In this document: piece by piece, positions 46,564 to 57,258 of the stretch
How positions within the stretch are numbered: the stretch's first letter is position 1
How the letters are laid out: each line of letters opens with the position of its first letter
Source of the DNA: [Phialemoniopsis] sp. UDSM-2020
Taxonomy: Eukaryota > Ascomycota > Sordariomycetes > Thyridiales > Thyridiaceae
Assembly (NCBI GenBank): GCA_018873225.1
Contig: JAEILZ010000004.1
Location: 4,216,001 to 4,280,000 of the forward strand
Direction: 5' to 3'
Length of the DNA: 64,000 bases
Position numbers and translations under genes: made by a program
The notes under the pieces: generated by a model
The model's database searches: none
Told to the model about the DNA's origin: nothing
What the model saw: only the letters and a program-made list of their open reading frames with translations

Positions 46564-47694
46564 ATGAAGACCACCAGCATCCTCGCCGCCGCCCTGACCG
46601 GCGCGTCTGTGGCCTCGGCCCACACCATCTTCCTCCAGCTCAAGGCCGGCGGCAAGACCAACGCCATCGGCTACGGTATTCGGACGCCTTCCTACGATGG
46701 CCCCATCACCGACGTCACCTCCAACGATGTCGTCTGCAACGGCGGGCCCAACCCGACGACCCCGTCCGACAAGATCATCGACGTCAAGGCCGGCGAGACC
46801 GTCACTGCCGTCTGGCGGCACACCCTCCAGTCCGGCCCCGAGGACGTTATGGATGCCAGCCACAAGGGTCCCACGATCGCCTACCTCAAGAAAGTCGACA
46901 ATGCCGTTACTGACTCTGGTATCGGTGGTGGATGGTAAGCCGCCATTCTGTGCGTAGACCATGAATGGATAGCTAATGCAATTTTGATAATGAAGGTTCA
47001 AGATCCAGGAGGATGGCTACAACAACGGCGTCTGGGGCACGAGCAAGGTCATCGACAACGGCGGCAACCACGCCATCACGATCCCCAGCTGCATCCCCGA
47101 CGGCCAGTACCTGCTCCGCGCCGAGATGATTGCGCTGCACGGCGCTGCCTCGCCTGGTGGTGCCCAGCTCTATGTATGATTCTATCCTCTCCCACCATGT
47201 CTGCAAGGTGCCTAACAGTCGTGGTTTCAATAGATGGAGTGCGCCCAGATCCGTGTCACCGGCGGCTCGGGCTCCGCCCCGTCCAAGACCTACAGCCTTC
47301 CCGGCATCTACAAGGTAATTCCACTCCGTTCCAACCTTTCCTGACCCTCAGAGCTTTCTAACGCTTTCCCCTTCAGTCCAACGACCCCGGTATTCTGATC
47401 AGCATCTACACCATGAGCCCCAACGACAAGTACGTCATCCCCGGTCCGGAGCTGTTCACCTGCAGCGCCGGTGGAGGCGGCAACAACGGCGGCGGTGGTA
47501 GCACTCCTTCCCAGCCCACCACTCTCGTGACCTCCTCCAAGCCCGCCGAGCCGACCAACGGTGGCGGAGGCAGCGGTGGCTGCACGGCCCAGAAGTGGGC
47601 TCAGTGCGGCGGTATCGGGTTCACGGGCTGCACGACGTGCGTCAGCGGGTCGACGTGCCAGAAGTCGGGCGATTACTACTCGCAGTGCGTATAG
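46564..47694 (+). CDS. AA9 lytic polysaccharide monooxygenase with CBM1
   Basis: Four exons (46564-46934, 46996-47173, 47234-47314, 47377-47694) join to 315 residues. A 19-residue signal peptide ends before His20 (HTIFLQL), the mature N-terminal histidine of the copper brace. The second brace histidine is in [14 protein letters not shown], and the axial tyrosine and its glutamine are in GAQLYMECAQ. The catalytic domain ends at PELFTC. A G/S/T/P-rich linker (about 50 residues) leads to a C-terminal CBM1 with its conserved cysteines and aromatic residues ([20 protein letters not shown]). The secreted enzyme oxidatively cuts cellulose, with CBM1 holding it on the fibre. All key residues are intact. 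Regioselectivity cannot be read with confidence. Confidence 0.95.
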
Positions 47695-48707
47695 AATGGG
47701 GATTGAAGTGTAAGGGACGTCCAGCTTTGGACAGTGAGGATTCATTGTATATATTCCGAAGGCAGCGGTCTCAGCATAAAGATTCAGACCTCCCATCGTA
47801 CCATCAAAGAGAAACTTGCCCCAGCAGTGGGAATTTGTGCCGGCGTGAAAAGCATCTTAGGGTCTTTGGGTGTTCATTGTATCAACAAGAACAGCCGGCC
47901 AGTATGAGGCACTGATACTTTCGCCCACGACACTCACTAGACTGTCCGAATGATAGATGAGCTCCAAAGTCAAAGGCGTGTGAAGCTAATGATTAAGACA
48001 CAGGGTTGGAGATCAACGTCACGACCCTTGTAAGTCCCGGCACAACAAAGTTATTGACTCTTACAGTACCTAGACCCCTTTACAGATTAGATTACAGAAG
48101 AGTGTGTAGAACACAAATCGAATTAAGCAAACAAGGAATTGCTAAGGCTTACGTATGCCTTCGTCTTTTCCCCAGAGTGCAACGTGAGATGTACCGGCCG
48201 TCAATATCTTGGCTAAATTCAAGCTTTCCTGGGGTCGCCTGCCATTCGCCCAACGGTCTGCAATGGCAGTATTAGCCTAGACAGATACCCGAGAGGACGA
48301 TGGAGATGCGGACGGCAATCTAGACCAGAAGGGCCTCGGTGCTCGAGAGCTCATCAGCGAATTCGACGAACCCTCCAACCTGGTAAGCAGCCTCAAGTGA
48401 GTGGTAACCAGGATAGGTACAGGATCATCTACATGGCTAAAGGCCCAGGCCCGCGGCTCTATTGGCGAAGGTAGACATGGTCCGGCCGCACGTTGCACGA
48501 CGTTGGTATATATTGCGTCGGATACCCGGTTGTTGAGCTGGCGAGCGTTGAATGCAACGTATGCTGGGCCTAGAACATTGACTCTGCTGATCGACATGAG
48601 TATATAAAGTGTGGGATCCCGCAACTGACGAACTTTTCTCTTGGACCCATTGGCCCTTGTGAAGTCATTCTGGCTGTGTTCCCAAGTTCCCACCGACCTC
48701 TGTCAAC
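47695..48707. promoter_or_regulatory. Intergenic, promoter of the LysM-CBM18 gene
   Basis: About 1 kb between tandem genes. A perfect TATATAAA at 48601-48608 lies 107 bases before the ATG at 48708. Nothing else is recognised. Confidence 0.5.
48601..48608 (+). promoter_or_regulatory. TATA box of the secreted LysM gene
   Basis: TATATAAA, 107 bases upstream of the start codon. Confidence 0.55.
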
Positions 48708-49644
48708 ATGGCTCCCCAACACATCGTCCTCCTCTCCCTCCTCGCCCCGGCACTCTGCGCCGCGGAAGCGCTCGCTCCCCGGGCCTGCGGCCGTACTGTG
48801 GTCGCCAAGCAGGGAGACACTTGCGCCTCGGTCGCGTCCGCAGCCGGCACCACCGTCGGCCAGTTCCTCAACCTCAATCCCTCGCTCACCAACTGCTCCC
48901 TCGTCGCGGGCCGCGAGTACTGCGTCAGCAACTCGGCAGTTGACCCGCCTCCGGCCAGCACCCCACCGACCACTACCGCTACGCCGCCCACCCCGACGCC
49001 GCCTCCGTCCACTGGTCTGAAGCTCAGCGAGGAGGGCGAGTGCGGCGCCGGCGTGACTTGTTTGAACGCCGGATTCGGCGACTGCTGCTCCGAGCACGGC
49101 TTCTGTGGCGGGTCAGCCGACTACTGCGGAGCCGGGTGCCAGGTAGCGTTCGGCAAGTGCTCAGCCGACACTGGGACGACGACGATCGGAAAGCCCCCAG
49201 GTGGCGGCGCGACGAGCACTGTGACCAAGACGGTGACGGCGGTGTCGACGGTAACTTCTGTCGCGGTCACGACGGTCACGGCGCCTGGGCCGACGAACAC
49301 CTTGTGTCCTATTCAGCAGGGTGTTGTGGCCAATTGTAAGCCTTTCGCGGAAGTTGACGAATATCAATGGGGACGCATGGCTAATGTACGTCGATCTAGG
49401 TGTCGACTTCCACAAGGCTAGACAGGGTGAGACCTGCGAGACAATGACTATCGAATACGGTGTTACGACTGCACAGTTGAAGCGGTGGAATCCCTCGGTG
49501 AGTCTAATATGTCTTTTCTGCTTGATATGCAATCCCCCTCATCACTACCGCGAGAGAATGCGAGACTGATAATGAACCATATAATAGGTTACCTGTCCGA
49601 GGTTGACAGTTGGACAGTTTGTGTGCATTTCCACGTATGAATAG
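48708..49644 (+). CDS. Secreted LysM-CBM18-LysM chitin-binding protein
   Basis: Three exons (48708-49335, 49400-49497, 49588-49644) join to 260 residues. A signal peptide of about 20 residues is followed by LysM 1 (VVAKQGDTCASVASAAGTTV... LNPSL...YC). A P/T-rich linker precedes a hevein-type CBM18 (EGECGAGVTC...DCCSEHGFCG...YCGAGC, eight-cysteine pattern). A second T/V-rich linker leads to LysM 2 (HKARQGETCETMTIEYGV...WNPSV...GQFVC). No catalytic domain is present, so it should only bind chitin. Secreted catalytic-free LysM proteins of plant-associated fungi often act as effectors that sequester or shield chitin. Mixed LysM/CBM18 forms are less usual. The last exon supplies only 19 residues but contains the closing cysteines of LysM 2. 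Confidence 0.9.
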
Positions 49645-49890
49645 TCATCGTAGAGAACAAATTTACACCGCGTTTTCCTGTACCATCTTTGTTGCCTCGC
49701 CTTCTCACATATCTAACCTGCGGTTATCAGCTGATGTGCAATCCTTTGTAACCTTGGCACTTATCTACTACGCAGCGTAATAGAATTCGATCTGCCCGAT
49801 TTCAACCAATGACTTTCAGCATGACCTCATACTGCCCATGTACTAGTAGTTTGTGAGTCTTCGCCTCATGATTCACTGTGAAGCTTATCT

Positions 49891-49931
49891 TAAAAAAAAA
49901 AAAAAGAAAGAAAAAAAAAAGTAAAATAAGG
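49891..49931. repeat. Poly(A)-rich tract
   Basis: A 40-base run of almost pure A with a few G and T lies just beyond the 3' end of the orphan membrane protein gene. It could be a low-complexity tract or the tail of an old retroposed copy; no attached element is seen. Confidence 0.7.
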
Positions 49932-49942
49932 ACAAAAAAGAT

Positions 49943-51526
49943 TCAGTTGATCTCGCCCGGTCTGCCGCTTCTCCACCCGACCTCGGCCTGGTGCCAAGGA
50001 TCATTGTATTTGTTTGGCCTACTGTCCTCATGTGCTTGCGATGGGTCACTCCACCAGGACTTGAATTCGTACCACTCTAGCAAGATTCGCGCGAAGACAT
50101 ACTCCGGCCAGCTGATGTCGCTGTTCTGCAAACCTTTCTTCATGAGGGCGATCTTCTCCAGCTCGTCTGTCTCCATTGACGGTTCGGCAATGCACACCCT
50201 CTTTCTCTGGCTCGTTGTCTTCCAATCTCTCGACCGTCTCTTCGGGAAATAATCGTGAAACAGGTACCATGCTATGTATCCCGCTGCTGCAGCACCTACA
50301 ACCGCCCACGCTATCCATTGGTCAGGATTGTCAAAATCCTGGGTCTGTGGGACCCAACCCCCAATGCTGAACTCAGGGCCAACCGTGAGGTATATCATGC
50401 AGGCTGGGAACAATAGGTAATAAGCGAGTGAGAGGGTGTACGACGTCGCTGCTGCATATTTAGCCAGTTGGTACCTCGCTGGCGACTGATTATACCGAAG
50501 AAGCACAAGTTTTGAGAAAGAGGGGGGCTTTTCGTCCGTGTAAAAGCTGTATAGACGGCCGGCTCCCCGTGCTGGCCAATAAGCAAGGACCTCCAAGAGA
50601 CGAGCCTCCATGGACATGGCTCGTAGGAAGAACCATAAGTATCGCGCCCATACCACCACATTCAGAACGAATCTCTCGCTTCCAGACGTACCCAGTGATC
50701 TCGGGTGATAGTCATGTTGCACGTGTCGAAAGATGCGGTTCCGTATCTCTTTGGGCGAGGAATAAGCGAGCACCCACACACCCTGATACAGAGGTCCGAT
50801 GAGGATGTACGACCACCAAATCCTCCGCAACAGGTCGTCGTACTGGTCGCTGCGAGCCGTAGGCGCGTTGGCAACCCATTCATTTCCCGCAACGCTTGCC
50901 ATCCCTGGCGCAGGGTTCCAGTTCCACAGGATGGGAAGGAGAACTTTCTCCGTACTCCCATAATATTTCGAGACTAGACCCATGCCTCCACAAGGATTCA
51001 CACAGTTACCCGTCACACTGTCACAGACGGCCAATACTACCGCCGTGTCGCCCAAGTGCTCGACCGGTCCGGCGAGAGAGAAGTATCGCATGACCATGAG
51101 AGGGACGAACAGTATGTGACACCAGGCGGCGTAGATGAGACGCAGGTCCGCCTCCCGAGGCCGCGGTCTCCGGACCGAGCCGACGAGTAGGTGGAACATG
51201 TACGCGAGCAGGCCGTGCTGCAAGACCAGCGTCACTGCAAAGACGTTGCCGTCGTGGGCCGGGGTCGTGACGGCCGCGAACAAGAGGGCCCCCAACATGG
51301 TGACCGGCAAGTACGCGATCCCAACGTAGGCAGAAAAAGCAGTGGGCTTTTTGCCGAGCTGGAGAGCGCCTACGCAGAGGACGATGAAGAACAGTACGCG
51401 GTAGGACTGTGTGTGGAAGCCGATGATTGGCCACGCGCACCAGACCATCGGGCCGGCGACATCTCCGTGGCCGATGCCGGTGGCGGTGCGGTCGCCGAGC
51501 GCTCGGAATGGGAGTGTGGAATTCAT
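49943..51526 (-). CDS. Polytopic membrane protein of unknown function
   Basis: A single exon encodes 527 residues starting MNSTLPFRALGDRTATGIG. Eight to nine hydrophobic segments are visible, for example VLFFIVLCVGALQLG, VTMLGALLFAAV, HILFVPLMVMRYF, WWSYILIGPLYQGVWVLAY, YLLFPACMIYLTV and WAVVGAAAAGYIAWYLF. The last 90 residues are hydrophilic and tryptophan-rich. The loop GSERFVLNVVVWARYLWFFLRAMSMEAR and the end WPEYVFARILLEWYEFKSWW look conserved but match no family I can name. The wax-synthase-like or terpene-cluster membrane enzymes were considered, but no diagnostic motif is seen. Its neighbours give no clear functional hint. Confidence 0.75.
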   Translation of the reverse strand: MNSTLPFRALGDRTATGIGHGDVAGPMVWCAWPIIGFHTQSYRVLFFIVLCVGALQLGKKPTAFSAYVGIAYLPVTMLGALLFAAVTTPAHDGNVFAVTLVLQHGLLAYMFHLLVGSVRRPRPREADLRLIYAAWCHILFVPLMVMRYFSLAGPVEHLGDTAVVLAVCDSVTGNCVNPCGGMGLVSKYYGSTEKVLLPILWNWNPAPGMASVAGNEWVANAPTARSDQYDDLLRRIWWSYILIGPLYQGVWVLAYSSPKEIRNRIFRHVQHDYHPRSLGTSGSERFVLNVVVWARYLWFFLRAMSMEARLLEVLAYWPARGAGRLYSFYTDEKPPSFSKLVLLRYNQSPARYQLAKYAAATSYTLSLAYYLLFPACMIYLTVGPEFSIGGWVPQTQDFDNPDQWIAWAVVGAAAAGYIAWYLFHDYFPKRRSRDWKTTSQRKRVCIAEPSMETDELEKIALMKKGLQNSDISWPEYVFARILLEWYEFKSWWSDPSQAHEDSRPNKYNDPWHQAEVGWRSGRPGEIN

Positions 51527-51925
51527 CCCCGTGAGATCGAGGGTCCGGGCGCTGTCTTTGGTGAGCGGTCAGTTGATAACATCGTCAACGTGAGCGTCCA
51601 GGTTATGTCCGACTCGCGTCCCATTTTTGAAATTTCAGCAATGGCGGAGGTCCCTCACCAGGACCCACTCAGCAGGTTCAGCTGTGATGTTGCTGGCCCA
51701 CCTGATGGGGCAGTCTTATCATGGAAAGCATGCAGTATTATTCAAAAAGTCGGGGACGATTATAATGGTGTGGTAAGACAAAGTATTTCAGACTGTGTGC
51801 TAGCATACGCATGCTTCTCAATTTCTGGACCACGTTTGCTATTAAGGGGGGTTGTGATGACCAGACAAAACTACAACATCACGCGGCCCTAACGAATCAG
51901 ATGTTACCGACATCATTCCTCAGTC
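51527..51925. other. Intergenic, nothing recognised
   Basis: About 400 bases upstream of the orphan membrane protein and downstream of the UNC93-like gene. No gene or repeat is seen. Confidence 0.5.
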
Positions 51926-53471
51926 TCAAGTTTTCTTATCGCCCACTGGACTTTCTTGGATTTCCTGTTCGGCAGGTTCATTTCTAGCTTCGACGCCGAG
52001 GTCCTTGCCTTCGAGATAGGTCGGTGCAATCACATCCGCTGTGAATACGAGTTAGCTGCAATACGCCAATTGGGTAACAATACACATATGACATACCTTC
52101 TTTCAAGTAGTTAGTGTCAGAGACTCTGCTCACGAGCCAAACCATGATGGGGATCGAAATGAGTTGCGTTGAGAGAGCAAGGGCAATTTGAGAACTGTGA
52201 TTACAGATGTTAGCCACAATGTGCTGTTCGAGATCCATATTGAATGCTACTCACTGGTACGGAACCTCTGCCGCAGCCATGCCGAACTGGACAGCGACAC
52301 CAGCAGCAGCAACGCCCTTCCAGAGGCCACCGTAGATGGCAAGGGTGGTGGGCTCGTTGGTAAAGGTGCCCATGACCCACATGCCAATGAGCTGGTGCGA
52401 GCCGTACAAGATGCCAAAGACGAGGTAGAGCACGAAGGGGCCTCCGAAGTCGCTGGAAGTCCAGTCGACTCCACCAGTAGGAGGTGAAGCCCACGACGGC
52501 GAAACCAGAACCCAGACCAGGAGAGCGATCCATCCGGCCCAGACGACGATGCCGAGGACGGCAAGAGTGATGTAGCCACGCATACGACGGCCGTAAGGCA
52601 GACGATCGGTCAGATAGGCGCAGCCGACCGAGGCCGGGAGTTGGACAAGGTAGAAGCAGACATTGTTCATGGCACGCGTCCGCAGGTTAAAGTAGCGGCC
52701 GTTGACGGAGGGGAGGATGCCGAGGGCCAGCTCGCAGCTGAAGATAACGGGCAGCATAGCCAAAACGCGGTAGTCGCGCAGAACGCGCTTGATACCGCTC
52801 AGCTCCTCGCGCATGGAGAGCGTGTGGAAGACCGCGATGGCCGTGCCGTCGGCTCGGCGGACGTCTTTGGGATTGGCAAGGCCGAATATGGTGAACAGGA
52901 AGGCGAGGCACATCAGGATGATAAAGACGATGTAGACGCTCGTGGGGCTGCCCTCGGCGGTAGTGGCTCCCTTGTAAATGATGACAAAGGCGACAAGAGA
53001 TCCGATGACACTTCCGACCTGGTTGATGAAGTACTGGATCGAGATGTACTTGCCCTTCTCAACCTCTGTCGCGTACGCCCATTGGATGAATCCCTGAGCA
53101 GACCAAAGCATAGGTGCGCTGAGACCGAGAAGGATGCCGCCCAGGATGGGGAACCACTCGTTGCCCGTGCGATCGTAGTAGAAGAGACCGGCGACGTAGA
53201 TAGGATAACCGGCGACACCGATAGTCATGGTGATTCGGGGGCCGATCTTGTTCATAATGGCTCCGGTAAAGAAGCCGAATATAGCGTAGATGCCATAGAG
53301 AGAGCTGTTGGAGATGTCGCTGACGCGCTGGGACGAAGGCTTGCCACCGCCGGCACCGAGACCAAGGACGGCCAAATAGATACCGACGGTGAAGAAGAGG
53401 ACGCATCCGCTGATCAGGTTCTGATTGAAGGTGCGTTTCCGCGACATGCGCGATAAGGTTGATGACTCCAT
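51926..53471 (-). CDS. UNC93-like (DUF895) MFS membrane protein
   Basis: Three exons (53471-52255, 52194-52097, 52038-51926) join in frame to 475 residues. The N-terminus RTFNQNLISGCVLFFTVGIYLAVLGLGAGG and the LYGIYAIFGFFTGAIMNKIGPR, YFINQVGSVIGSLVAF and YGSHQLIGMWVMGTFTN segments are typical of the fungal UNC93-like subfamily, with about 11-12 membrane spans. Substrates of the fungal members are not known; animal UNC93 proteins are channel or trafficking partners. It is divergent from the PxpA gene across a GATA-rich region, which suggests import of that pathway's substrate, but this is inferred only from position. Confidence 0.88.
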
Positions 53472-54394
53472 CTTGTTGGTAGGTGTCGGAGTGGAAGTCC
53501 AGTAGCAAAGTTTGTGTAGCGCAGATGGCGCAGAGATTGGACTTTGTGATCAAAGATTTGCCCAGTTGATGTCTGAGGGACTCAGGGGTGTGCAGAGAGA
53601 AGGGGCAATCCTCCGTAGTTATGCTCTTATGTTATCACCCCCAACGAGCCTCAGGGCCGGACAAGGAGGAGGCCAGCGGATATCCTAAGCAGGCTGCTCA
53701 CGCGCCACTTCATTCGCTCCTGGGCCCTGATAAGGGCGAAACCTGTACAGCCGATGATTGCCCTGGGGACAAAACATGTCCTTCAGCTAGGATCCGATAA
53801 CAAGGTTCTGTCCACGAGGGGCCACAGCTCTTGTCCGTGGACATGGCATATCTGGGGAATGGGCCGATCCAGGTGACTGGGAGATTAGCTGATGAAGTCA
53901 GACAATTCCGACAACCCTGTGGGGAATCTGGGGACGAGCTAGTTTCTTCAAGAGCCAGAGATGCCGGCGCCTCGTGAGGTCAATTCTCTAGCTCTAGTCG
54001 TAGAGTTTTCCTGTTCTGGCTAGTCAGGCCATGGCCTCCACACCATCCACCGGGCTGGTGATGGAAATAGCGCAAGTCTTCGTCCTCTCGAAGCCATCAC
54101 TAGTCCCAATTAAGGCACCTAGACGGTTATCTGCCATTGGCACACACCATGGATTATCGGGTTAATGTCATCTGAGAATATTGGCGTAACGAGACAAGCC
54201 ACCCAGTAGCATCTACAGTGGCAAGCGAACGGTTCATCAGACTTGGCTATTATCTCAGAGCTCGATCTCGGACATTGGCGGCTTGCTCCATCGAGGGATT
54301 GACATGATCGTTGTCCCGAGTCTTGCGACACCCCGATACCCTGCACGAAGTGCTCTATCTTCCTTTCCTTCTATCATCAGATTGACGAGCAACT
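53472..54394. promoter_or_regulatory. Divergent promoter with eight HGATAR sites
   Basis: HGATAR matches on either strand: 53632-53637, 53728-53733, 53795-53800, 54127-54132, 54154-54159, 54250-54255, 54355-54360 and 54371-54376. About 2.7 would be expected in 923 bases of even composition. The last four lie within 250 bases of the PxpA start, a position usual for AreA/NIT2 control. Confidence 0.5.
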
Positions 54395-55308
54395 ATGGCC
54401 AAGAGTACTCTGAAGTGGGCCTCCGAGCCCATCGGAATCCATTGCGATATGGGTGAAGCCTTCGGTAACTGGAAGATGGTACAGCTCGCAATGCCAGAAC
54501 TCGCCGGCTCTTTCTGATAACAGAATTGTGTAGGGAGACGACGAAGCGATCATGCCCTACATCAATGCATGCTCTGTTGCTTGTGGCTTCCACGCAGGTG
54601 ACCCAATGGTCATGTACAACACAGTCAAGGCGGCAAAGAAACACAACGTCCGAGTTGGCGCACACCCCTCATTTCTCGACCTGCAAGGTTTCGGCCGACG
54701 TGAGATGGTGATGGATCCCGTGGAGTGCGAAAAGATGGTCATCTACCAGATTGGTGCTTTGAAGGCATTCCTAGATATCGAGGGAGTGCCCCTTTCGCAT
54801 GTTAGCGTATGTCCCCGCGCCCTTGTAACCGCCTCTCGTGGCTTATGCTAACATGGCTGATCTCCCACAGCCTCATGGAGCGCTTTACGGGGTCATGTGC
54901 AAGGACAAATCGATATGCGAAGCTGTCTGTCGTGCCAGTCGGTACTTCAAGACAGAGAATGGCAAGCCAGTGCCCGTCATTGGCGCGCCGAACACAATCA
55001 TGGAGACTGTATGCGCCGAAATGGACATCCCGTTCATCCAAGAGATCATAGGCGATCTCGAGTATGACGAAAATGGAGACTGCAAGATTCCCCGAACACA
55101 CGAGCCCCAAGATCTTGGGGCCTTGCGTACGCGGGTAACAGGCGCTTTGCTAAGGGGAGAGATCGAGTGCAAGGATACTGGCGGGTTCGTCGATCTCAAA
55201 CTGAGCTCAGCCCCCTTGAGCCTATGTATTCACAGTGACACTCCCGGAGCAACGGAGGTCGCAGCCACGATGAGAGATGTAGTCAATGCTTTCAATAAAG
55301 GTTCTTGA
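54395..55308 (+). CDS. LamB/YcsF family protein, PxpA-type 5-oxoprolinase subunit
   Basis: Three exons (54395-54478, 54534-54806, 54871-55308) join in phase 0 to 264 residues, close to the 250 of bacterial PxpA. The family signature is clear: [37 protein letters not shown], then VGAHPSFLDLQGFGRR, PHGALY and a C-terminal LCIHSDTPGA. Bacterial PxpA (YcsF) works with the KipI/KipA-type PxpB and PxpC in ATP-dependent opening of 5-oxoproline. Here the KipA and KipI modules are part of the carboxylase 3.7 kb downstream. Histidines and acids of the metal-binding barrel are intact, so the protein is likely active. Whether 5-oxoproline or another lactam or ureide is used cannot be told. Confidence 0.92.
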
Positions 55309-55375
55309 GCGAATGTGCTAGTCGCAAACGCCCAATGGGACGAAATGACTGTAATGGTCACATGGATGTGGGCCA

Positions 55376-57258
55376 CTACTGCTTTACTATCCTATCTATC
55401 GTCTTCATAGCACTCATAACCTTCTCATCTTCGTGTGTCAACCCCACGACCTGTATAGCGACTGGCATTCCCAAATAGAGGCTGTTGTTATCTGTTGCTC
55501 TCATTAGTTCAAACAGCTTCTTCTAGTTGGTGACATTTGATCTTACAGAGTTCCATATTCTCCCTGTCCAGGTCATTGGCTGGTTCGTAGCCTTGTGGAT
55601 ATGTATCGCTTTCGAGAACCCTTCCAACGGGCAGCACACCGCTAGGATAATCGAGTAGATTCCATTGAGAACAATATCCCCACCATGGCTTGATATCATG
55701 AGGAGTCCCTTGCACAGGGGAAACCGGGCAGATGAGTACGTCGATAGGTTTGCCTGAGCGAGTCGCTTGCGATGTATCGTTCCACTTCTGCAAATACTCC
55801 ATCTTGTAGATGTCCCTGTCAACGTTGAGCTGTTTGATAGCTGTCAGCACTGTGCATTAAATAGAATGGAGACACCGCTGCTTACTTTCCAAATCTCATG
55901 AATCGAACGGTCCTTAACAATAGGATCGCTGATCAAGCGCTTTGCAGACGGAAACATAGGCTCGTTGCCGGCAGCCAAGGTTTGCTTGATATCCAAGCCA
56001 CCATCTGTGAAATACAGAGGCAGCAGGACCTCATCCCACGCACGCCTATGGTCATAAGGTTCAAAATTAATCACTGTTTGCAAGTCAGTAAAGTCCCGGA
56101 GAGCGATAAACATGCTTGAGATACATACCATCACATCCTGCCTTTCTTAGCTTGTCCGCCACCTCTCGGATGGTCCTTGTGATATACGGATGCGGCATGA
56201 CTACCTCGTCCCATATCATGATGCCTACAGTGAGCTTCGACGGTTGGGGCTCAGGCTGAGACTGCCATGGAAATCCTAGAAGAGGCTCCTTCAGCCATGG
56301 TTTGGCATCTGAGACTATCTGGAAGAACAGTTCCAGATCGTCCATGTTATGACCAAGCGGTCCTGCCACAGCCGTTATAGACTCAGAACCTGTCATAGTG
56401 CACTCCCAACCGGCAGTAGGCACGCGCTTGCCAGAAGGCTTGAACCCGTACAGGCCGTTGAAGGCTGCTGGTATTCTGATCGATCCACCAATGTCCGAGC
56501 CCACGCCCAGAGGCGACCCATGACTGGCGAGAAGCGCCCCCTCACCTCCACTGGATCCGCCAGGCCCAAGTTTCGTGTTACAGGGATTGAGAGTACGGCC
56601 ATATATATTGCTGACGGTCTCCAGGACCATCATGCACTGGGGGTTGTTGGTTTTGGCGTAGAGAACCGCACCCGCACCCCGGATGATCTCGACAATATGC
56701 GCGTCTTTTTCCCTTACAGGGAAACGACTGTATGAGATGTAGCCGGCTGTCGTGTATTGGCCCTTGACATTGTAGTGATCCTTGACCGAGATGGGCACAC
56801 CATGAAGCGGGCCAGTTGGCTTACCCGTCGACTTCAGGTGCTCGTCTAGCTTCCGCGCATTCTCCAGTGCTTCATCAAAGAAGATCTCGGTGAGGCAATT
56901 GGTTAATTGGTGGGCGATGGTTGCTCGGTGGCAGAACGCCTCGGTGACCTGCAGCGACGAGAACTCGCGTGTCCGGATCTTTGCTGCCAGGGCAGATGCA
57001 CCCATACTGGTCATACTGATCTCCTCGGGTGACAGCCATTTCGGCAGCAAATCGATGACACGAGTCGTTGAGTGTATCGCCGTTTCTAGCTCGTCTTGTG
57101 GTACGAGCCATTTGCTCGGCAGGGAAGCAGTACGGCGATCTTGGAAGCGCTATTCACATGTCAGTATCCCGAAGCTATTTCAACAACTTGCGCAGCCTGC
57201 CCTTGAGGTTTGATCATACTTTGGCAACGTCCTCCCATGAGACGGTAAGCGGCTCCAT
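55376..57258 (-). CDS. Amidase signature family hydrolase
   Basis: Five exons (57258-57220, 57149-56129, 56073-55886, 55829-55547, 55497-55376) join in frame to 550 residues. The tiny first exon encodes only MEPLTVSWEDVAK. The Ser-cisSer-Lys triad is visible: Lys in ISVKDHYNVKG, the cis-Ser in GPGGSSGGEGALL and the nucleophile Ser in GSDIGGSIRIPA, followed by LYGFKPSGKR. The C-terminal strand LGMPVAIQVVGLTHEDE is typical. No allophanate hydrolase C-terminal domain is present, and it is not fused to the carboxylase as in Dur1,2. It is convergent with PxpA and divergent from the carboxylase, so it probably hydrolyses an amide or carbamoyl intermediate of the same route. Acetamidase-like general use is the alternative. 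Confidence 0.92.

Noticed and set aside
49891..49931. Retrotransposon tail
   Set aside because: The poly(A) tract has no element body, target-site duplication or reverse-transcriptase remains next to it.
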